From Rothia sp. (in: high G+C Gram-positive bacteria) (GTDB taxonomy: Bacteria > Actinomycetota > Actinomycetes > Actinomycetales > Micrococcaceae): a stretch of DNA of 64,000 nucleotides. The notes under the pieces were generated by a model, which was not told the DNA's origin, did no database searches, and saw only the letters and a program-made list of their open reading frames with translations. Both the position numbers and the translations under genes were made by a program. Positions 53,339 to 63,440 of the stretch are shown here, piece by piece (the first letter of the stretch is position 1; every line of letters begins with the position of its first letter). The stretch lies in assembly GCF_030540545.1 (NCBI RefSeq), contig NZ_JAUNVZ010000002.1, forward strand, positions 267,261 to 331,260, read 5' to 3'.

Positions 53339-54700
53339 GTGGCAACCAAGAAGACCACCGCCTCCGCCGCTACCGAAGCAGCAACCGAAGAAACCCCCGT
53401 AAAGAAGACTGCACCTCGCAAAACCGCAGCAAAGAAGACCGCCACCAAGGCAAAGACCGCAGCAGCCGACACCGAGGCAAGCGAAGCGGCAGCCAGCGAA
53501 GAAAAGCCCAAGCGTACCCGCAAGAGCACCGCAGGCACCACCGCAGCCCCCAAGCGCAAGGGCGGCCGTAAAAAGAAGAGCGAAGAAGACGAATTCGACC
53601 TCGACCTCGAAAACGACGAACTGGACACCGAAGGTGAAGACGTCGAAGACGAAGCTGAAGAAGACGAAGCAACCGTAGCCAAAAAAGAAGAAAAGAAGGC
53701 AGCAGAAGAAGTAGCTGCCAAGGGCTCCGGCTTCGTGCTCACCGCAAGTGACGACGACGATGCACCCGCCCAGCGCGTGGTCACCCCCGGCGCAACCGCC
53801 GACCCCGTCAAGGACTACCTCAAGCAGATCGGTAAAGTCTCCCTGCTCAACGCACAGCAGGAAGTCGAACTGGCACAGCGTATCGAAGCAGGTCTGTACG
53901 CAGAGCACAAGCTCGCCGAAAACCCCGATATGGACCGCCAGCTCAAGAAGGAACTGCGCTGGGTCATCCACGACGGCAAGCGTGCTAAGAACCACCTGCT
54001 CGAAGCGAACCTCCGACTGGTCGTTTCCCTGGCAAAGCGCTACACCGGCCGCGGCATGCTCTTCCTGGACCTGATCCAGGAAGGTAACCTGGGTCTGATT
54101 CGCGCCGTGGAGAAGTTCGACTACTCCAAGGGCTTCAAGTTCTCCACCTACGCAACCTGGTGGATCCGTCAGGCAATCACCCGCGCAATGGCAGACCAGG
54201 CGCGTACCATCCGTATCCCCGTGCACATGGTTGAAGTTATTAACAAGCTCGCCCGCGTGCAGCGCCAGATGCTCCAGGATCTGGGCCGCGAACCCACTCC
54301 CGAAGAGCTCGGCAAGGAACTGGACATGCCGCCGGAGAAGGTCATCGAAGTACAGAAGTACGGTCGTGAACCCATCTCCCTGCACACCCCGCTGGGTGAA
54401 GACGGCGACTCCGAGTTCGGTGACCTGATCGAGGACTCCGAGGCAGTGGTACCCGCCGACGCGGTCTCCTTCACCCTGCTGCAGGAACAGCTGCACTCCG
54501 TGCTGGACACCCTCTCCGAGCGTGAAGCCGGCGTGGTGGCAATGCGCTTCGGTATGACTGACGGTCAGCCTAAGACTTTAGACGAAATTGGCAAGGTCTA
54601 CGGCGTTACCCGTGAGCGTATCCGTCAGATTGAATCCAAGACCATGTCCAAGCTGCGCCACCCCTCGCGTTCGCAGGTTCTGCGCGACTACCTGGACTAA
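53339..54700 (+). CDS. sigA: Principal RNA polymerase sigma factor
   Basis: 453 residues from the GTG at 53339, with GAAAGGG six bases upstream; a frame open further up includes a hairpin and is not used. The N-terminal 140 residues are Lys/Ala/Glu-rich ([16 protein letters not shown] and on), as in actinobacterial SigA/HrdB. Region 1.2 [29 protein letters not shown], region 2 with [16 protein letters not shown], and region 4.2 [30 protein letters not shown] are complete. It is the housekeeping sigma factor. Confidence 0.96.
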   Translation: MATKKTTASAATEAATEETPVKKTAPRKTAAKKTATKAKTAAADTEASEAAASEEKPKRTRKSTAGTTAAPKRKGGRKKKSEEDEFDLDLENDELDTEGEDVEDEAEEDEATVAKKEEKKAAEEVAAKGSGFVLTASDDDDAPAQRVVTPGATADPVKDYLKQIGKVSLLNAQQEVELAQRIEAGLYAEHKLAENPDMDRQLKKELRWVIHDGKRAKNHLLEANLRLVVSLAKRYTGRGMLFLDLIQEGNLGLIRAVEKFDYSKGFKFSTYATWWIRQAITRAMADQARTIRIPVHMVEVINKLARVQRQMLQDLGREPTPEELGKELDMPPEKVIEVQKYGREPISLHTPLGEDGDSEFGDLIEDSEAVVPADAVSFTLLQEQLHSVLDTLSEREAGVVAMRFGMTDGQPKTLDEIGKVYGVTRERIRQIESKTMSKLRHPSRSQVLRDYLD

Positions 54701-54743
54701 TCGGGTTCTCTGGGCTCTCCCTGTGAGAGTTGAGGCTTAAGAT

Positions 54744-54784
54744 AAACTCCCGACACTTTTAGATAAGTGTCGGGAGTTTTTTTA
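54744..54784 (+). terminator. Terminator of sigA
   Basis: AAACTCCCGACACTT and AAGTGTCGGGAGTTT form a perfect 15-pair stem, six-base loop, then TTTTT. Confidence 0.92.
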
Positions 54785-54817
54785 TGTGGATCAGAGGCTA
54801 TTAGGGTATTTCATGAC

Positions 54818-54946
54818 GCCGGAGGCGTACAAACTTCGCGGTGCTCAAACATTGCTCCGCTCGCTCGTTGTCGAGGCTGGCTTGAGTTATGGAGGCTGTG
54901 CGAGCTTCGCAAAACTGCGCGCCGATGCTCGTTTCTTGCCTCCGGC
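54818..54946. repeat. Element bounded by 9-bp inverted repeats
   Basis: GCCGGAGGC (54818-54826) and GCCTCCGGC (54938-54946) are perfect inverted repeats 111 bases apart, between the sigA terminator and the end of the next minus-strand gene. The inside holds no gene. It could be a small miniature element or remnant; no target duplication is clear. Confidence 0.35.
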
Positions 54947-54975
54947 TTGAGGGAAGAAACTGTATTACACCAACT

Positions 54976-56067
54976 CTACACAAGCTGAGCCAAGTAGCGT
55001 TGCGCCACAGCGCGGATATCCTCAGCACCGCGCAGGCGGGTCAGAACCGACTCCGGGACGGACTCCAGCAGCTGCGGGTAGCGTACGCACAGGAAAAGAC
55101 CCGTCAGCGCCGCAGTGGAATCAGAATCGGAATCCACACTCGCGGCAGAATTGAGTGCTTGCACCAAGACACGCTCAGCGGGCATAGAATCCATAGATTT
55201 TTCGGCTTCTAGAGCAAAAGCAATAGCCAAAGATAATACCGTGGTGGCACGCCAATCATTACCTGCACGTTCAGCCAGCTCAGCTGCAGACGCATCGCTT
55301 AGGGCATTATCCAGAGCCTCAATGCTCAGGGTGGCGCTCCCCGGAATGGAATCCATTGAGGCAATGTGCTCACATAGCTCACGAGCAATAGTCACAGCAT
55401 CCCGCAGAGAACCCGACGCGGCTCCCGTGACCTGCGCCAGAAGCTCACGCACCGTCAGAGCGCAGGCAACAGCCGAAGCCAGCGCCTCCGGGTGCCCATG
55501 AGTCAGAGCCGCAGAACGAGCCGCCAGCAACACCACCGTCTGCTCAGTAGCAACCGGCAGGAACCCCAAAGCCGCAGCACGCACCAGAGCACCAGAACCC
55601 AAAGCATCAGGGTTCATATTCTTAGACACCGACTGCATCTCACCGCTGAGCAAAGCCTCAAGAGTCGCCTGACCCGGCCCCTGACGATCATGCAGAGACT
55701 CCGCAGAATCAATCTCACGGTCCAAAGAAAAAGGTGCATTCTCCAGCAACTCATAGCCCATGCCGCGCACCCAGCGCAGATACGCAAGCCACAGGCATGC
55801 CAGCTCATCGGCAGCAACACCGCGATTATTCCACTCCAGCACCTCGGTCAGAGCATCCAGTGTATAGCAGAGCAACTGCGTATCATCGCTAAAAATCAAC
55901 TCGGATGCGTTACTCAGAGGCAGGTTCTCAGAGGTAATCTCAGCAGCGGGCAGCAGCTCCACCGGGTAGCCGGCGGCATCCCCGGCAGCGGCACCCAGCA
56001 GAGCGGACTCAACCGCAGGACCAAAGGCGGGCGAAGAGGCCAGGGGAGTGGAAGTACATTCAGTCAT
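54976..56067 (-). CDS. ADP-ribosylglycohydrolase family protein
   Basis: 363 residues from the ATG at 56067. SALLGAAAGDAAGYPVELL is the usual DraG start. Metal motifs are FSDDTQLLCYTLDAL near residue 65 and DSDSTAALTGLFLC near 325. THGHPEALASAVACAL is also conserved. In the family such enzymes remove ADP-ribose from proteins, nucleic acids or O-acetyl-ADP-ribose. It starts 111 bases from, and divergent to, sbcD. The target is unknown; the neighbour suggests a link to DNA ends (weak inference). Confidence 0.85.
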   Translation of the reverse strand: MTECTSTPLASSPAFGPAVESALLGAAAGDAAGYPVELLPAAEITSENLPLSNASELIFSDDTQLLCYTLDALTEVLEWNNRGVAADELACLWLAYLRWVRGMGYELLENAPFSLDREIDSAESLHDRQGPGQATLEALLSGEMQSVSKNMNPDALGSGALVRAAALGFLPVATEQTVVLLAARSAALTHGHPEALASAVACALTVRELLAQVTGAASGSLRDAVTIARELCEHIASMDSIPGSATLSIEALDNALSDASAAELAERAGNDWRATTVLSLAIAFALEAEKSMDSMPAERVLVQALNSAASVDSDSDSTAALTGLFLCVRYPQLLESVPESVLTRLRGAEDIRAVAQRYLAQLV

Positions 56068-56178
56068 ATACCCATCATACGGGGTGTATCCATGAGTGCG
56101 GGAGCGGTGTGAATACGGCTGATTCGAATCATGACGACATACGCCACACTCAAAGCCGGTGCGTGCCATACTAAGACT

Positions 56179-57369
56179 ATGAGAATATTGCACACCTCCG
56201 ACTGGCACCTGGGACGAAGTTTTCACGGCAGCAGCCTGCACACCTACCACGAGCAATACATCGCCGAGCTCGTGGACTATTGTCAGCGTGAACAGGTTGA
56301 TATTCTGCTGGTTGCCGGCGATGTGTACGATAGCTCAACCCCCTCCATCCAAACCGTGGAGCTACTCTCACAGGCCCTGACCCGGCTCAGAGCCGCCGGG
56401 GCGCACATCGTGCTCTCCGCCGGTAACCACGATTCGGCAAAGCGCCTGGGCTACCTCTCCGAGCTGCTCAGTGCCGCCGGGGTACACCTGCGCACCGAAC
56501 ATACTCAGGCATGGGAGCCGGTAATCCTGAGCGCCGGGGAGCAGAGCGTGGCAATCTACGCGATTCCCTATCTGAGCCCGCGATATGTAGCCTCCCAGCT
56601 CAACGTTGTCGGCACCCACGAGGCGGTGCTCTACGAGGTCATGGAACGCGTGCGCGCCAACATTGCCCAGCGCGCCGAACGCGGGGATAAGGCGCCAAGC
56701 ATTGTGCTCTCCCATGCCACTGTGAGCGCCAGCGGCCACTTTGACCCTGCCGACCGTTCGGACTCGGAACAGGCTATCACCATTGGCGGTGTGGATATGG
56801 TGCCCGCCAGTGTCTTTGAGGGTGCCGATTATGTGGCGCTGGGGCATATTCACAAGCGCTACGCCGTAACCGATACCATCCGCTATAGCGGCTCACCCAT
56901 TGCCTTTTCTTTCTCCGAAGAATCCTACAGCCACGGCGGCTACCTGATCGATTGTGAGGACGGACAGCTGAACGTGCAGGATGTCCTCTGGGAGACCCGC
57001 ATGCCCTTGAAAACTCTCACCGGCGCCCTGGAGGATCTGCTCTCCAACCCCGAATATACCGAGTACGAGAGCGGCTATTTCTGCCGTCTGATTGTACGCC
57101 AAGAAGAACGCCCCGCCCACGCCTACGACAGGCTGCGCGAACGATTCGAACAGATTTCAGATTTCCGATTTGAATCCACCCTGGCACCCGCACCCCGGTC
57201 CGTGCAGGCACGCAGCAGGGTAGAAAACACCGACCCCATGGATATGTGCGAAGAGTTCATGGAACATATGCGCTCGCGCAGACTGGCGCCGGAGGAAAAA
57301 GAAATCCTGAACGATATTCTCGATAGCGTGCTGCACGCTGAACCCGCCGAGACCCGAAAGGAGGCATAA
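56179..57369 (+). CDS. sbcD: Exonuclease subunit SbcD
   Basis: 396 residues from the ATG at 56179. The calcineurin-type phosphoesterase motifs are HTSDWHLGRSF, VAGDVYDSSTP, SAGNHDSAKRL and ALGHIHKRYAV. It is the Mre11-type nuclease that, with SbcC, cuts DNA hairpins and blocked ends. CATACT lies five bases before the ATG and no ribosome site is present, so the mRNA may be leaderless. The stop overlaps the sbcC start (TAATG). Confidence 0.93.
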   Translation: MRILHTSDWHLGRSFHGSSLHTYHEQYIAELVDYCQREQVDILLVAGDVYDSSTPSIQTVELLSQALTRLRAAGAHIVLSAGNHDSAKRLGYLSELLSAAGVHLRTEHTQAWEPVILSAGEQSVAIYAIPYLSPRYVASQLNVVGTHEAVLYEVMERVRANIAQRAERGDKAPSIVLSHATVSASGHFDPADRSDSEQAITIGGVDMVPASVFEGADYVALGHIHKRYAVTDTIRYSGSPIAFSFSEESYSHGGYLIDCEDGQLNVQDVLWETRMPLKTLTGALEDLLSNPEYTEYESGYFCRLIVRQEERPAHAYDRLRERFEQISDFRFESTLAPAPRSVQARSRVENTDPMDMCEEFMEHMRSRRLAPEEKEILNDILDSVLHAEPAETRKEA

Positions 57370-60300
57370 TGCGCCTGCATGTCCTAGAATTCTCCGCTTT
57401 TATGTCCTACCCCGGTGAAGAGCGCATTGACTTCGACGCGCTGAACGATAGCGGTATGTTCCTGCTCTCGGGCCCCACCGGCGCGGGCAAAACCACCGTA
57501 CTCGAGGCGCTAAGTTACGCCCTCTACGGGCAGACTACTAGCGGCAGTCAGGAGCGCGACCCCAAGGCGCTCGCCTCCACTTTCGCTGACTTTTCCAATA
57601 AGAAGCTGGTGCCGCGCGTGTACCTGGACGCCACGATTAATGGTGTTCGTGTGCGCATTGAGCGTTTCCTGGAATTTCAGCGCCCGGGCAATAAAAATGC
57701 GACCGCTTCCAAGGTCGAGGTGCTCTCTTTAATCCCCGGAGCCAACCCGGATCTACCCGAATCCTGGCAGCTGCAGGCGGCAAAAGCTAAAGATGCAGGT
57801 ATCTACCTGGATGAGTTGATTCAGCTCAGCCGCGAGCAATTCATGAAGGTGATTCTGCTGCCCCAGGGTGAGTTTTCACAATTTTTGCAGGCTCGTAGCG
57901 ATGAGCGTCAGGCAATGCTCGCCAAGCTCTTCCCCGTGGATATCTACTCCAAGCTGCAACAGGAGCTGGAGGCGCGCGCTAAGGAGCAGCGTCAGGCGGT
58001 GGGTGAGCTACGCGAGAGTATGCAGACCCTACAGCAGCGCGCTGTAGATAGCGTGGCTGCCGCGGAAGAGAATGCTCGGGATATGAATCCTGAGGGGACG
58101 GAGGGTAGCGCTCAGAGCGGGGATAATCTCGAAGAAGTAGAAGCCCTCAATCCGGCTCCCTCTCTCAATCCGGCACAGCTGAACGGTGAAGAATTTCTGG
58201 CGTGGCTTGATACGCGCCTTGATACCCTGGACAGCCTTGCCCATCAGCTCAAGGAGACCCAGAGCCTCTACGATACTCGCGAGAGCGAATACGCCCAGTC
58301 TATGCAAGCTGCCCGCGAGCAGATCCGCGTGCGTACCGAATACGCGCAGCTTGAACAGGAACGCGCCGCTCATCTGGCACAGAGCGATAGCGTGCGCAGC
58401 TATTCGGAGGCTCTGGCTGAGCATGAGCGCGCTCTGCCGGTATCTCGTGCCGCGGAGGCTGTCAAGCAGTCGATTGCTGAGCTAAAGGGCGCCTATGCCA
58501 ACTTCGATTCGGCAGCACTGGCGCTTCAGCAGCAGGCGGCAGGCTACCCCGCGCTGGCTGAGCTGAGGGAATCCCATCCCGAGCAGGGGGTAATAACCTG
58601 GGCGGCTGGGTTGGATAGCGCGCGTATATCTCCGAGGGATGTGTCTCGTGAGACTCTGCACCAGCAGCTGAGCGCCCTGAGCGTTACGCGTACTCACCTG
58701 CAGCAGCTGCGTGCCCTGGAACAGGACCTGAATAATGTTCAGTCTCAGCTTTCCCAAGCACATCGGGAAGTGACCCAACACCAGCAGACTGAAGAACAGC
58801 TGACGACGAACCTGACGCAGGCTGAATCTCAGCAGCTGCAGGTTCAGCAGAGCATAGCTGAGCTGGCTAATGCGCCCGTGGAGCTCAGCCGCACTCAGCT
58901 CGAATATGAGCAGGCTCGTCAGGCACTGGAAGCTGCCCAAAAGTACACTCGCGATCTGAAGGGTGCTGAGCAGAGCTACGCGCAGGCTCAGCAGACAGAA
59001 GCCAACGCTCTGGCACAGGCATCCTCGGCTGCTGCTCACCTGGCGCAGCTCTACTCCGCGCGCATGTCCTATGCCCGCTATATTCTGGCGGCGGAACTAA
59101 AGCCCGGCGAAGCCTGCTCGGTATGCGGCTCCCACGAGCACCCCGCTCCCGCTCAGTTGCAGGATGCCGAAGCGGGTCTGCAAGAGATTACCGAGGCGAC
59201 CCTTGAAGCTGCCCGAGCAGCGAGTGAGAGTGCCAATGCAGCTCATTCCCGCGCTGTTCAGGCGCTGGCTGCAGCAACCACCACCGTGGAGGCATTGCGT
59301 GCAGCACCCCTGGATGAAGCCGCCGCGGCTCAAGCATTTACTCTGGCTCAGAACGCTCTACAGCAGGCGCAGGTGCGCGCCCAGCAGCTGGTTCAATTTC
59401 AGCAGAGCCAGCAGCAGCTCCTCGAGCTGATTCAGAGCCTAACTGTCCAGAAGCACGCTGCTGCTCAGGCACTCGCGGGTGCTCATAGTCGCGGTGAGCA
59501 GCTTGCCCAGCAGGCGCAGCAGTTGGAAACTCAGCTGCAATCCCAGAGCCTGAGTATCACTATCGCCCAGCGCATTCAGGCACTGGATATGCTCTCCGCA
59601 GCTCTGACTCAGATTAGCGATATTCAGCAGGAGCAGATTATCCCCGCCGATTTCATGTTCGCTAATCGTACGGATGAATTGGAGCAGGTTCGTGCGATCA
59701 GCGGCTACGCAGAAATTGACGATGCCCTCGCTAAGGTTCTTGAGCCGCAGGTTCACGCTGACTATACGCGTGCTGTCACCAGCTGGACCGAACAGGAACA
59801 CAAACTGCAGGCGCGTGCCGAGCGTGAGGATATTCAGCGTCTGGTCGCCCAGCTAGAGAGCGAAGCACCGGTAGATAGCAACGATCCCTACTCGATTGAA
59901 CGCTACCGAAACACCCTGGCGCAGCTCGAAGAACTGAGCCATGAAAACTCCGCTCAACGCACCCGCTACGCTCAAGCATTCGGCGCACTCAACGCCCAGC
60001 TGAACGATATTCAGCAGCAGCGAGCAGAATACATGCGCCTGCGCGAAAGCAGCTCAGAAGCCCTGCACCGCGAGGAACTCTACGAGAACCTTGCCCGCGC
60101 CATCGTCCGCGGCGAAAGCGACACCGGTCCCCACCGCAGCGATCTGGTCAACTACGTACTCGGTATTGAATTTAGCCGCGTGCTCGAAGTAGCCAGCGAC
60201 CACCTGCAGCGCATGAGCAACAACCGCTACCGTATGGTGCTGCACGACCGCAAAGAAGGCCGCACCCACCAAGGCGGCCTGGGCATCGACATGCACGACC

Positions 60301-60626
60301 AATGGAACGACCAGCACCGCGAAGTACGATCCCTCTCCGGCGGCGAATCCTTCCTCGCATCCCTCGCGCTCGCCCTGGGACTGGCAGAAGTCGTGCAATC
60401 GCGCAGCGGCGGCATCGAAATGGACACCCTCTTTATCGACGAGGGCTTCGGCAGCCTGGACCAGGACAGCCTGGACTCCGTCATGGACGTGCTCGAACAT
60501 CTACGCGATAACGGCCGCCTGGTCGGTCTGATCTCCCATGTGGACAATATGAAGGAGCGCATCGACACTCAGCTGGTTGTCACCAAAACGCCCAGTGGCT
60601 CCTCCCTAGAGACAATCATTGGCTAA
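57369..60626 (+). CDS. sbcC: Exonuclease subunit SbcC
   Basis: 1085 residues. Walker A is GPTGAGKTTVLEAL near residue 36. Two long Gln/Ala-rich coiled coils flank the zinc hook C583-x2-C586 (ACSVCGSHEH). The signature LSGGESFLASLALALGLAEVV and Walker B TLFIDEGFGSLDQDSL are near the end. It is the Rad50-type ATPase of the SbcCD nuclease. Start overlaps sbcD by one base. The last 200 codons switch to C/A-ending codons. Confidence 0.94.
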   Translation: MRLHVLEFSAFMSYPGEERIDFDALNDSGMFLLSGPTGAGKTTVLEALSYALYGQTTSGSQERDPKALASTFADFSNKKLVPRVYLDATINGVRVRIERFLEFQRPGNKNATASKVEVLSLIPGANPDLPESWQLQAAKAKDAGIYLDELIQLSREQFMKVILLPQGEFSQFLQARSDERQAMLAKLFPVDIYSKLQQELEARAKEQRQAVGELRESMQTLQQRAVDSVAAAEENARDMNPEGTEGSAQSGDNLEEVEALNPAPSLNPAQLNGEEFLAWLDTRLDTLDSLAHQLKETQSLYDTRESEYAQSMQAAREQIRVRTEYAQLEQERAAHLAQSDSVRSYSEALAEHERALPVSRAAEAVKQSIAELKGAYANFDSAALALQQQAAGYPALAELRESHPEQGVITWAAGLDSARISPRDVSRETLHQQLSALSVTRTHLQQLRALEQDLNNVQSQLSQAHREVTQHQQTEEQLTTNLTQAESQQLQVQQSIAELANAPVELSRTQLEYEQARQALEAAQKYTRDLKGAEQSYAQAQQTEANALAQASSAAAHLAQLYSARMSYARYILAAELKPGEACSVCGSHEHPAPAQLQDAEAGLQEITEATLEAARAASESANAAHSRAVQALAAATTTVEALRAAPLDEAAAAQAFTLAQNALQQAQVRAQQLVQFQQSQQQLLELIQSLTVQKHAAAQALAGAHSRGEQLAQQAQQLETQLQSQSLSITIAQRIQALDMLSAALTQISDIQQEQIIPADFMFANRTDELEQVRAISGYAEIDDALAKVLEPQVHADYTRAVTSWTEQEHKLQARAEREDIQRLVAQLESEAPVDSNDPYSIERYRNTLAQLEELSHENSAQRTRYAQAFGALNAQLNDIQQQRAEYMRLRESSSEALHREELYENLARAIVRGESDTGPHRSDLVNYVLGIEFSRVLEVASDHLQRMSNNRYRMVLHDRKEGRTHQGGLGIDMHDQWNDQHREVRSLSGGESFLASLALALGLAEVVQSRSGGIEMDTLFIDEGFGSLDQDSLDSVMDVLEHLRDNGRLVGLISHVDNMKERIDTQLVVTKTPSGSSLETIIG

Positions 60627-60704
60627 AGACAAGCAGCCGCCCCGGCATATCGCGCGCGAGCGAGTAAAATAGGGGAGAAGCACAGCCCGTTCGTAAAGGT
60701 AAGA

Positions 60705-62336
60705 ATGTCCGTACTGCAACCGCACCCGGCGGAACCGGAACACACCCGCCGCGCAGCAACCGCCGCGCCGGATAACACCAAAGTTCCGCGCGCCCACACC
60801 GTGGATATGACGCGCCGCCCCATTCCCCTGCGCGAACAGGGCGGCGTCTCCCAGCCGCTATCCCTGGAGAACGTGCTGGATATCGGCCTGTGGACAACCA
60901 CTCGCCAAACCCTGAGCGGACTCTGGAACGAGCTGCGCCAGCGCGCTCCCGAAGCCGGCCACGCCATCCGCGCAGTGGGTCTTGGCAATGTACTCGGCAC
61001 GCTACTGATGCACCTACCCGTGATCATGATCAGCATGACCCTGTACATGATGCACGCCCTGCTGCTGGGCAGCGCGCACGATGCGGGCTACGCCGTGAGC
61101 GCCTACGTGGTCTCCGTCGGTCTGGCTGTGCTCCTGGATCCGATCGTGGTGCGCTGGCTGGGCACACGAACCGCCATGGGCTCCAGCGCCTTTAATAATA
61201 TGGTTGCCGTCAGCTACCTGCTCTATATGGTGTTCAAACTTGAACGGGATTCCACCCAGGTGGGTACTTTTGAGATGGCGATTAGTATTATTGCCGTGGG
61301 TATTAGCACCCCAGTGTGGGCGACCCTGAACCACGAGCGTAAATACGGTGCCTCCAATATCCGCATGAATGACCGGCAGCTTTTCGGTATGGCGGTCATT
61401 GCGAACTCCGTGAACCTCGCCGTGTACCCCCTGGCGGTTGGTGCCATGTACGGTGCCCAGCAGATTGCACTGAGCGTTGGCGGGGTGCCCGCGCAGAACT
61501 TCCTGGCTATTTACGGCGGTCTTATTACCGTGCTGCTGCTGGATCTGACGATGGTGCTCACCTCAGTGTTTAAACCCTCGAAGGTGCCGGATTCCGCGCC
61601 CTCCACCGTGCCCGCATACCGTCGCAGTCTGCTGTCCTCCAGTACCATCGTGAGCCAGAAGAACCTGTTGTCCGAGGCACCCTCCGGTGCCATGCCGGGC
61701 GATACGAGTGTGCACCTGCTGCTGGAAGATAAGGAAATGCAGAAGCAGGCGCAGCGTTTCGCCCTGGTGGTTTCCCTGGGTCTGGGTCTACTGGGGATCT
61801 GCCTGGGTGCTATTACCTCGGGCACGCTCAGCTACGCCATGACCAATAATATGGTGCGTGAATTCCCGCAGCTCATGTTCATTATTGCCGGCGCTGCCTG
61901 GGTTGCGGCAATTCCGGTACTGCTGACCAATATGCGCCTGACCCCCTGGGTTGGCTGGGTGCTCTCAGCCATGGGTCTGATCGGTACTTCGCTGATGCTG
62001 CCCACCACCCAGGATCATATGAAGATGGCGCTCTTCTTAGGCCTGTACGGGGCGATGCTGGGTATCGCAGCGGCGGGTCACCTGCAGACCCTGAGCCGTT
62101 TGGATATGGTGCTACCGCACGCCAAGATATTCATTTTTGCCGGTTTTATTACCGCAGTTGGTGTGCCCGTAGGATCCATGTGGGGCGGTTATCTGGGTGA
62201 TAGCTCCTATCACTCTAATGCCTTTATGGTTCCCGTGTGGGCATCCTGCGCATACCTGCTGCTCGGTCATGTTTTTGGGTACCTTTGGCGCTCTTTCTAC
62301 GAGCCGCACCTGGAACCGCTGGACCCTGAAGACTAA
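60705..62336 (+). CDS. Polytopic membrane protein, MFS-like, unknown
   Basis: 543 residues. A polar Pro/Arg-rich N-terminus of about 85 residues is followed by about 12 hydrophobic segments in two blocks. A central cytoplasmic loop (about 290-345, SKVPDSAPSTVPAYRRSLLSSS) separates them. The 6 + 6 pattern resembles major facilitator transporters, but no signature motif is clear. AAAGG lies five bases before the ATG. It follows sbcC after 78 bases and ends before a strong terminator. Substrate unknown. Confidence 0.65.
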   Translation: MSVLQPHPAEPEHTRRAATAAPDNTKVPRAHTVDMTRRPIPLREQGGVSQPLSLENVLDIGLWTTTRQTLSGLWNELRQRAPEAGHAIRAVGLGNVLGTLLMHLPVIMISMTLYMMHALLLGSAHDAGYAVSAYVVSVGLAVLLDPIVVRWLGTRTAMGSSAFNNMVAVSYLLYMVFKLERDSTQVGTFEMAISIIAVGISTPVWATLNHERKYGASNIRMNDRQLFGMAVIANSVNLAVYPLAVGAMYGAQQIALSVGGVPAQNFLAIYGGLITVLLLDLTMVLTSVFKPSKVPDSAPSTVPAYRRSLLSSSTIVSQKNLLSEAPSGAMPGDTSVHLLLEDKEMQKQAQRFALVVSLGLGLLGICLGAITSGTLSYAMTNNMVREFPQLMFIIAGAAWVAAIPVLLTNMRLTPWVGWVLSAMGLIGTSLMLPTTQDHMKMALFLGLYGAMLGIAAAGHLQTLSRLDMVLPHAKIFIFAGFITAVGVPVGSMWGGYLGDSSYHSNAFMVPVWASCAYLLLGHVFGYLWRSFYEPHLEPLDPED

Positions 62337-62347
62337 TATGTATATAT

Positions 62348-62384
62348 GCTGAAGGCTCCCCGTACGGTACGGGGAGCCTTCAGC
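62348..62384 (+). terminator. Terminator of the membrane-protein gene
   Basis: GCTGAAGGCTCCCCGTA and TACGGGGAGCCTTCAGC are perfect 17-base complements with a three-base loop, followed by TATCTCTTT. Confidence 0.9.
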
Positions 62385-62483
62385 TATCTCTTTGTATACT
62401 GCACCGTGTTTTGCGGATGCTGTTGTTTATTGGGGGCGTAGCGTTATTGCGTTGAACGTTATTGTGTTGAACGGGCGCCGTGT

Positions 62484-63404
62484 TTAAACAGCGCTATCGG
62501 CAGAAGCCGCATGAGCCAAAGCCGCACGACGGAACACACCACTGGTCAGCGCATTCACATGATCACGACCCGGTAGCATTAGCAACTCAGCAGGGCGGTT
62601 CGCCGCCTCCAAAGACTGAAGTAGCATGGGAGTATCAGCAGCAATAGAATCCTCGTCCCCAGCAACCAACAACACAGGGACGGCAGGCAGACGGCCCGCG
62701 CTCAACTCCGCAGCCAGAGGAGCATAGGGCAGCGCCACAAAATCAGCCAGTGCACGGGTCTCAAGAATAGATCCCGAGAGAATCGGCTCAAAAGCCTGCT
62801 GCGCCTCATCACGCACGCGCAGCTGCGACTCGCTCAGAGACTCAGGGCTAGCATTGAGCAGCACATCCAAAGCATAAAGATGGTCATGCACCGGCAAGCC
62901 ACCCAGCACCAGCGATACCACACGCTCAGGGTACAGAGTGGACAGCTCCCACGCGGTGCGCGCACCAAAAGAAAAACCCATCACATGAGCTGCAGGAAGA
63001 ATTTGCATTTCAGCCGGACCACCTGAATGAGCGACTGCATCGGGGACCTGCTCAATCAGATGAGAAAGGGCACGAGCATACTCAGCCAACATATTCTCAT
63101 GCTCATCCACCGGCACAGACCCCGAAAGTACAGCGGTACCCGCCGGAAGCTTCGCATCAAACTCCACCGAATCCTTAATAAAAGACTCACCGTGGAATGG
63201 GAAATCCACCAGCAGCACTGCATACCCGGCACGCACATATTGACGCACCCAGCCCGTCGCACCAAAAAGCTGCAAACCTGTCGTCGCGAACCCATGCAGA
63301 AGGACAGCCGGGTGAGGCTGAGTGAGCTGAGCCGGAATAAAAAGACGATATTCGACAGGCGGCAGTGAGTGGCCACTATGGGGAATATGAGAGTGCTGAA
63401 CCAT
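62484..63404 (-). CDS. Alpha/beta hydrolase
   Basis: 306 residues from the ATG at 63404; a GTG two codons earlier is possible. VLLHGFATTG (oxyanion), LVDFPFHGES, VMGFSFGARTAWELSTLYPERVVSLVLGG (nucleophile elbow G-F-S-F-G), LLVAGDEDSIA (acid) and PGRDHVNAL (His) give a complete triad of the alpha/beta hydrolase fold. Substrate unknown. The promoter region holds a 23-bp tandem repeat array. Confidence 0.85.
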   Translation of the reverse strand: MVQHSHIPHSGHSLPPVEYRLFIPAQLTQPHPAVLLHGFATTGLQLFGATGWVRQYVRAGYAVLLVDFPFHGESFIKDSVEFDAKLPAGTAVLSGSVPVDEHENMLAEYARALSHLIEQVPDAVAHSGGPAEMQILPAAHVMGFSFGARTAWELSTLYPERVVSLVLGGLPVHDHLYALDVLLNASPESLSESQLRVRDEAQQAFEPILSGSILETRALADFVALPYAPLAAELSAGRLPAVPVLLVAGDEDSIAADTPMLLQSLEAANRPAELLMLPGRDHVNALTSGVFRRAALAHAASADSAV

Positions 63405-63440
63405 ACTCACATCATACCCCTGAATACATTCCTCTCACCC

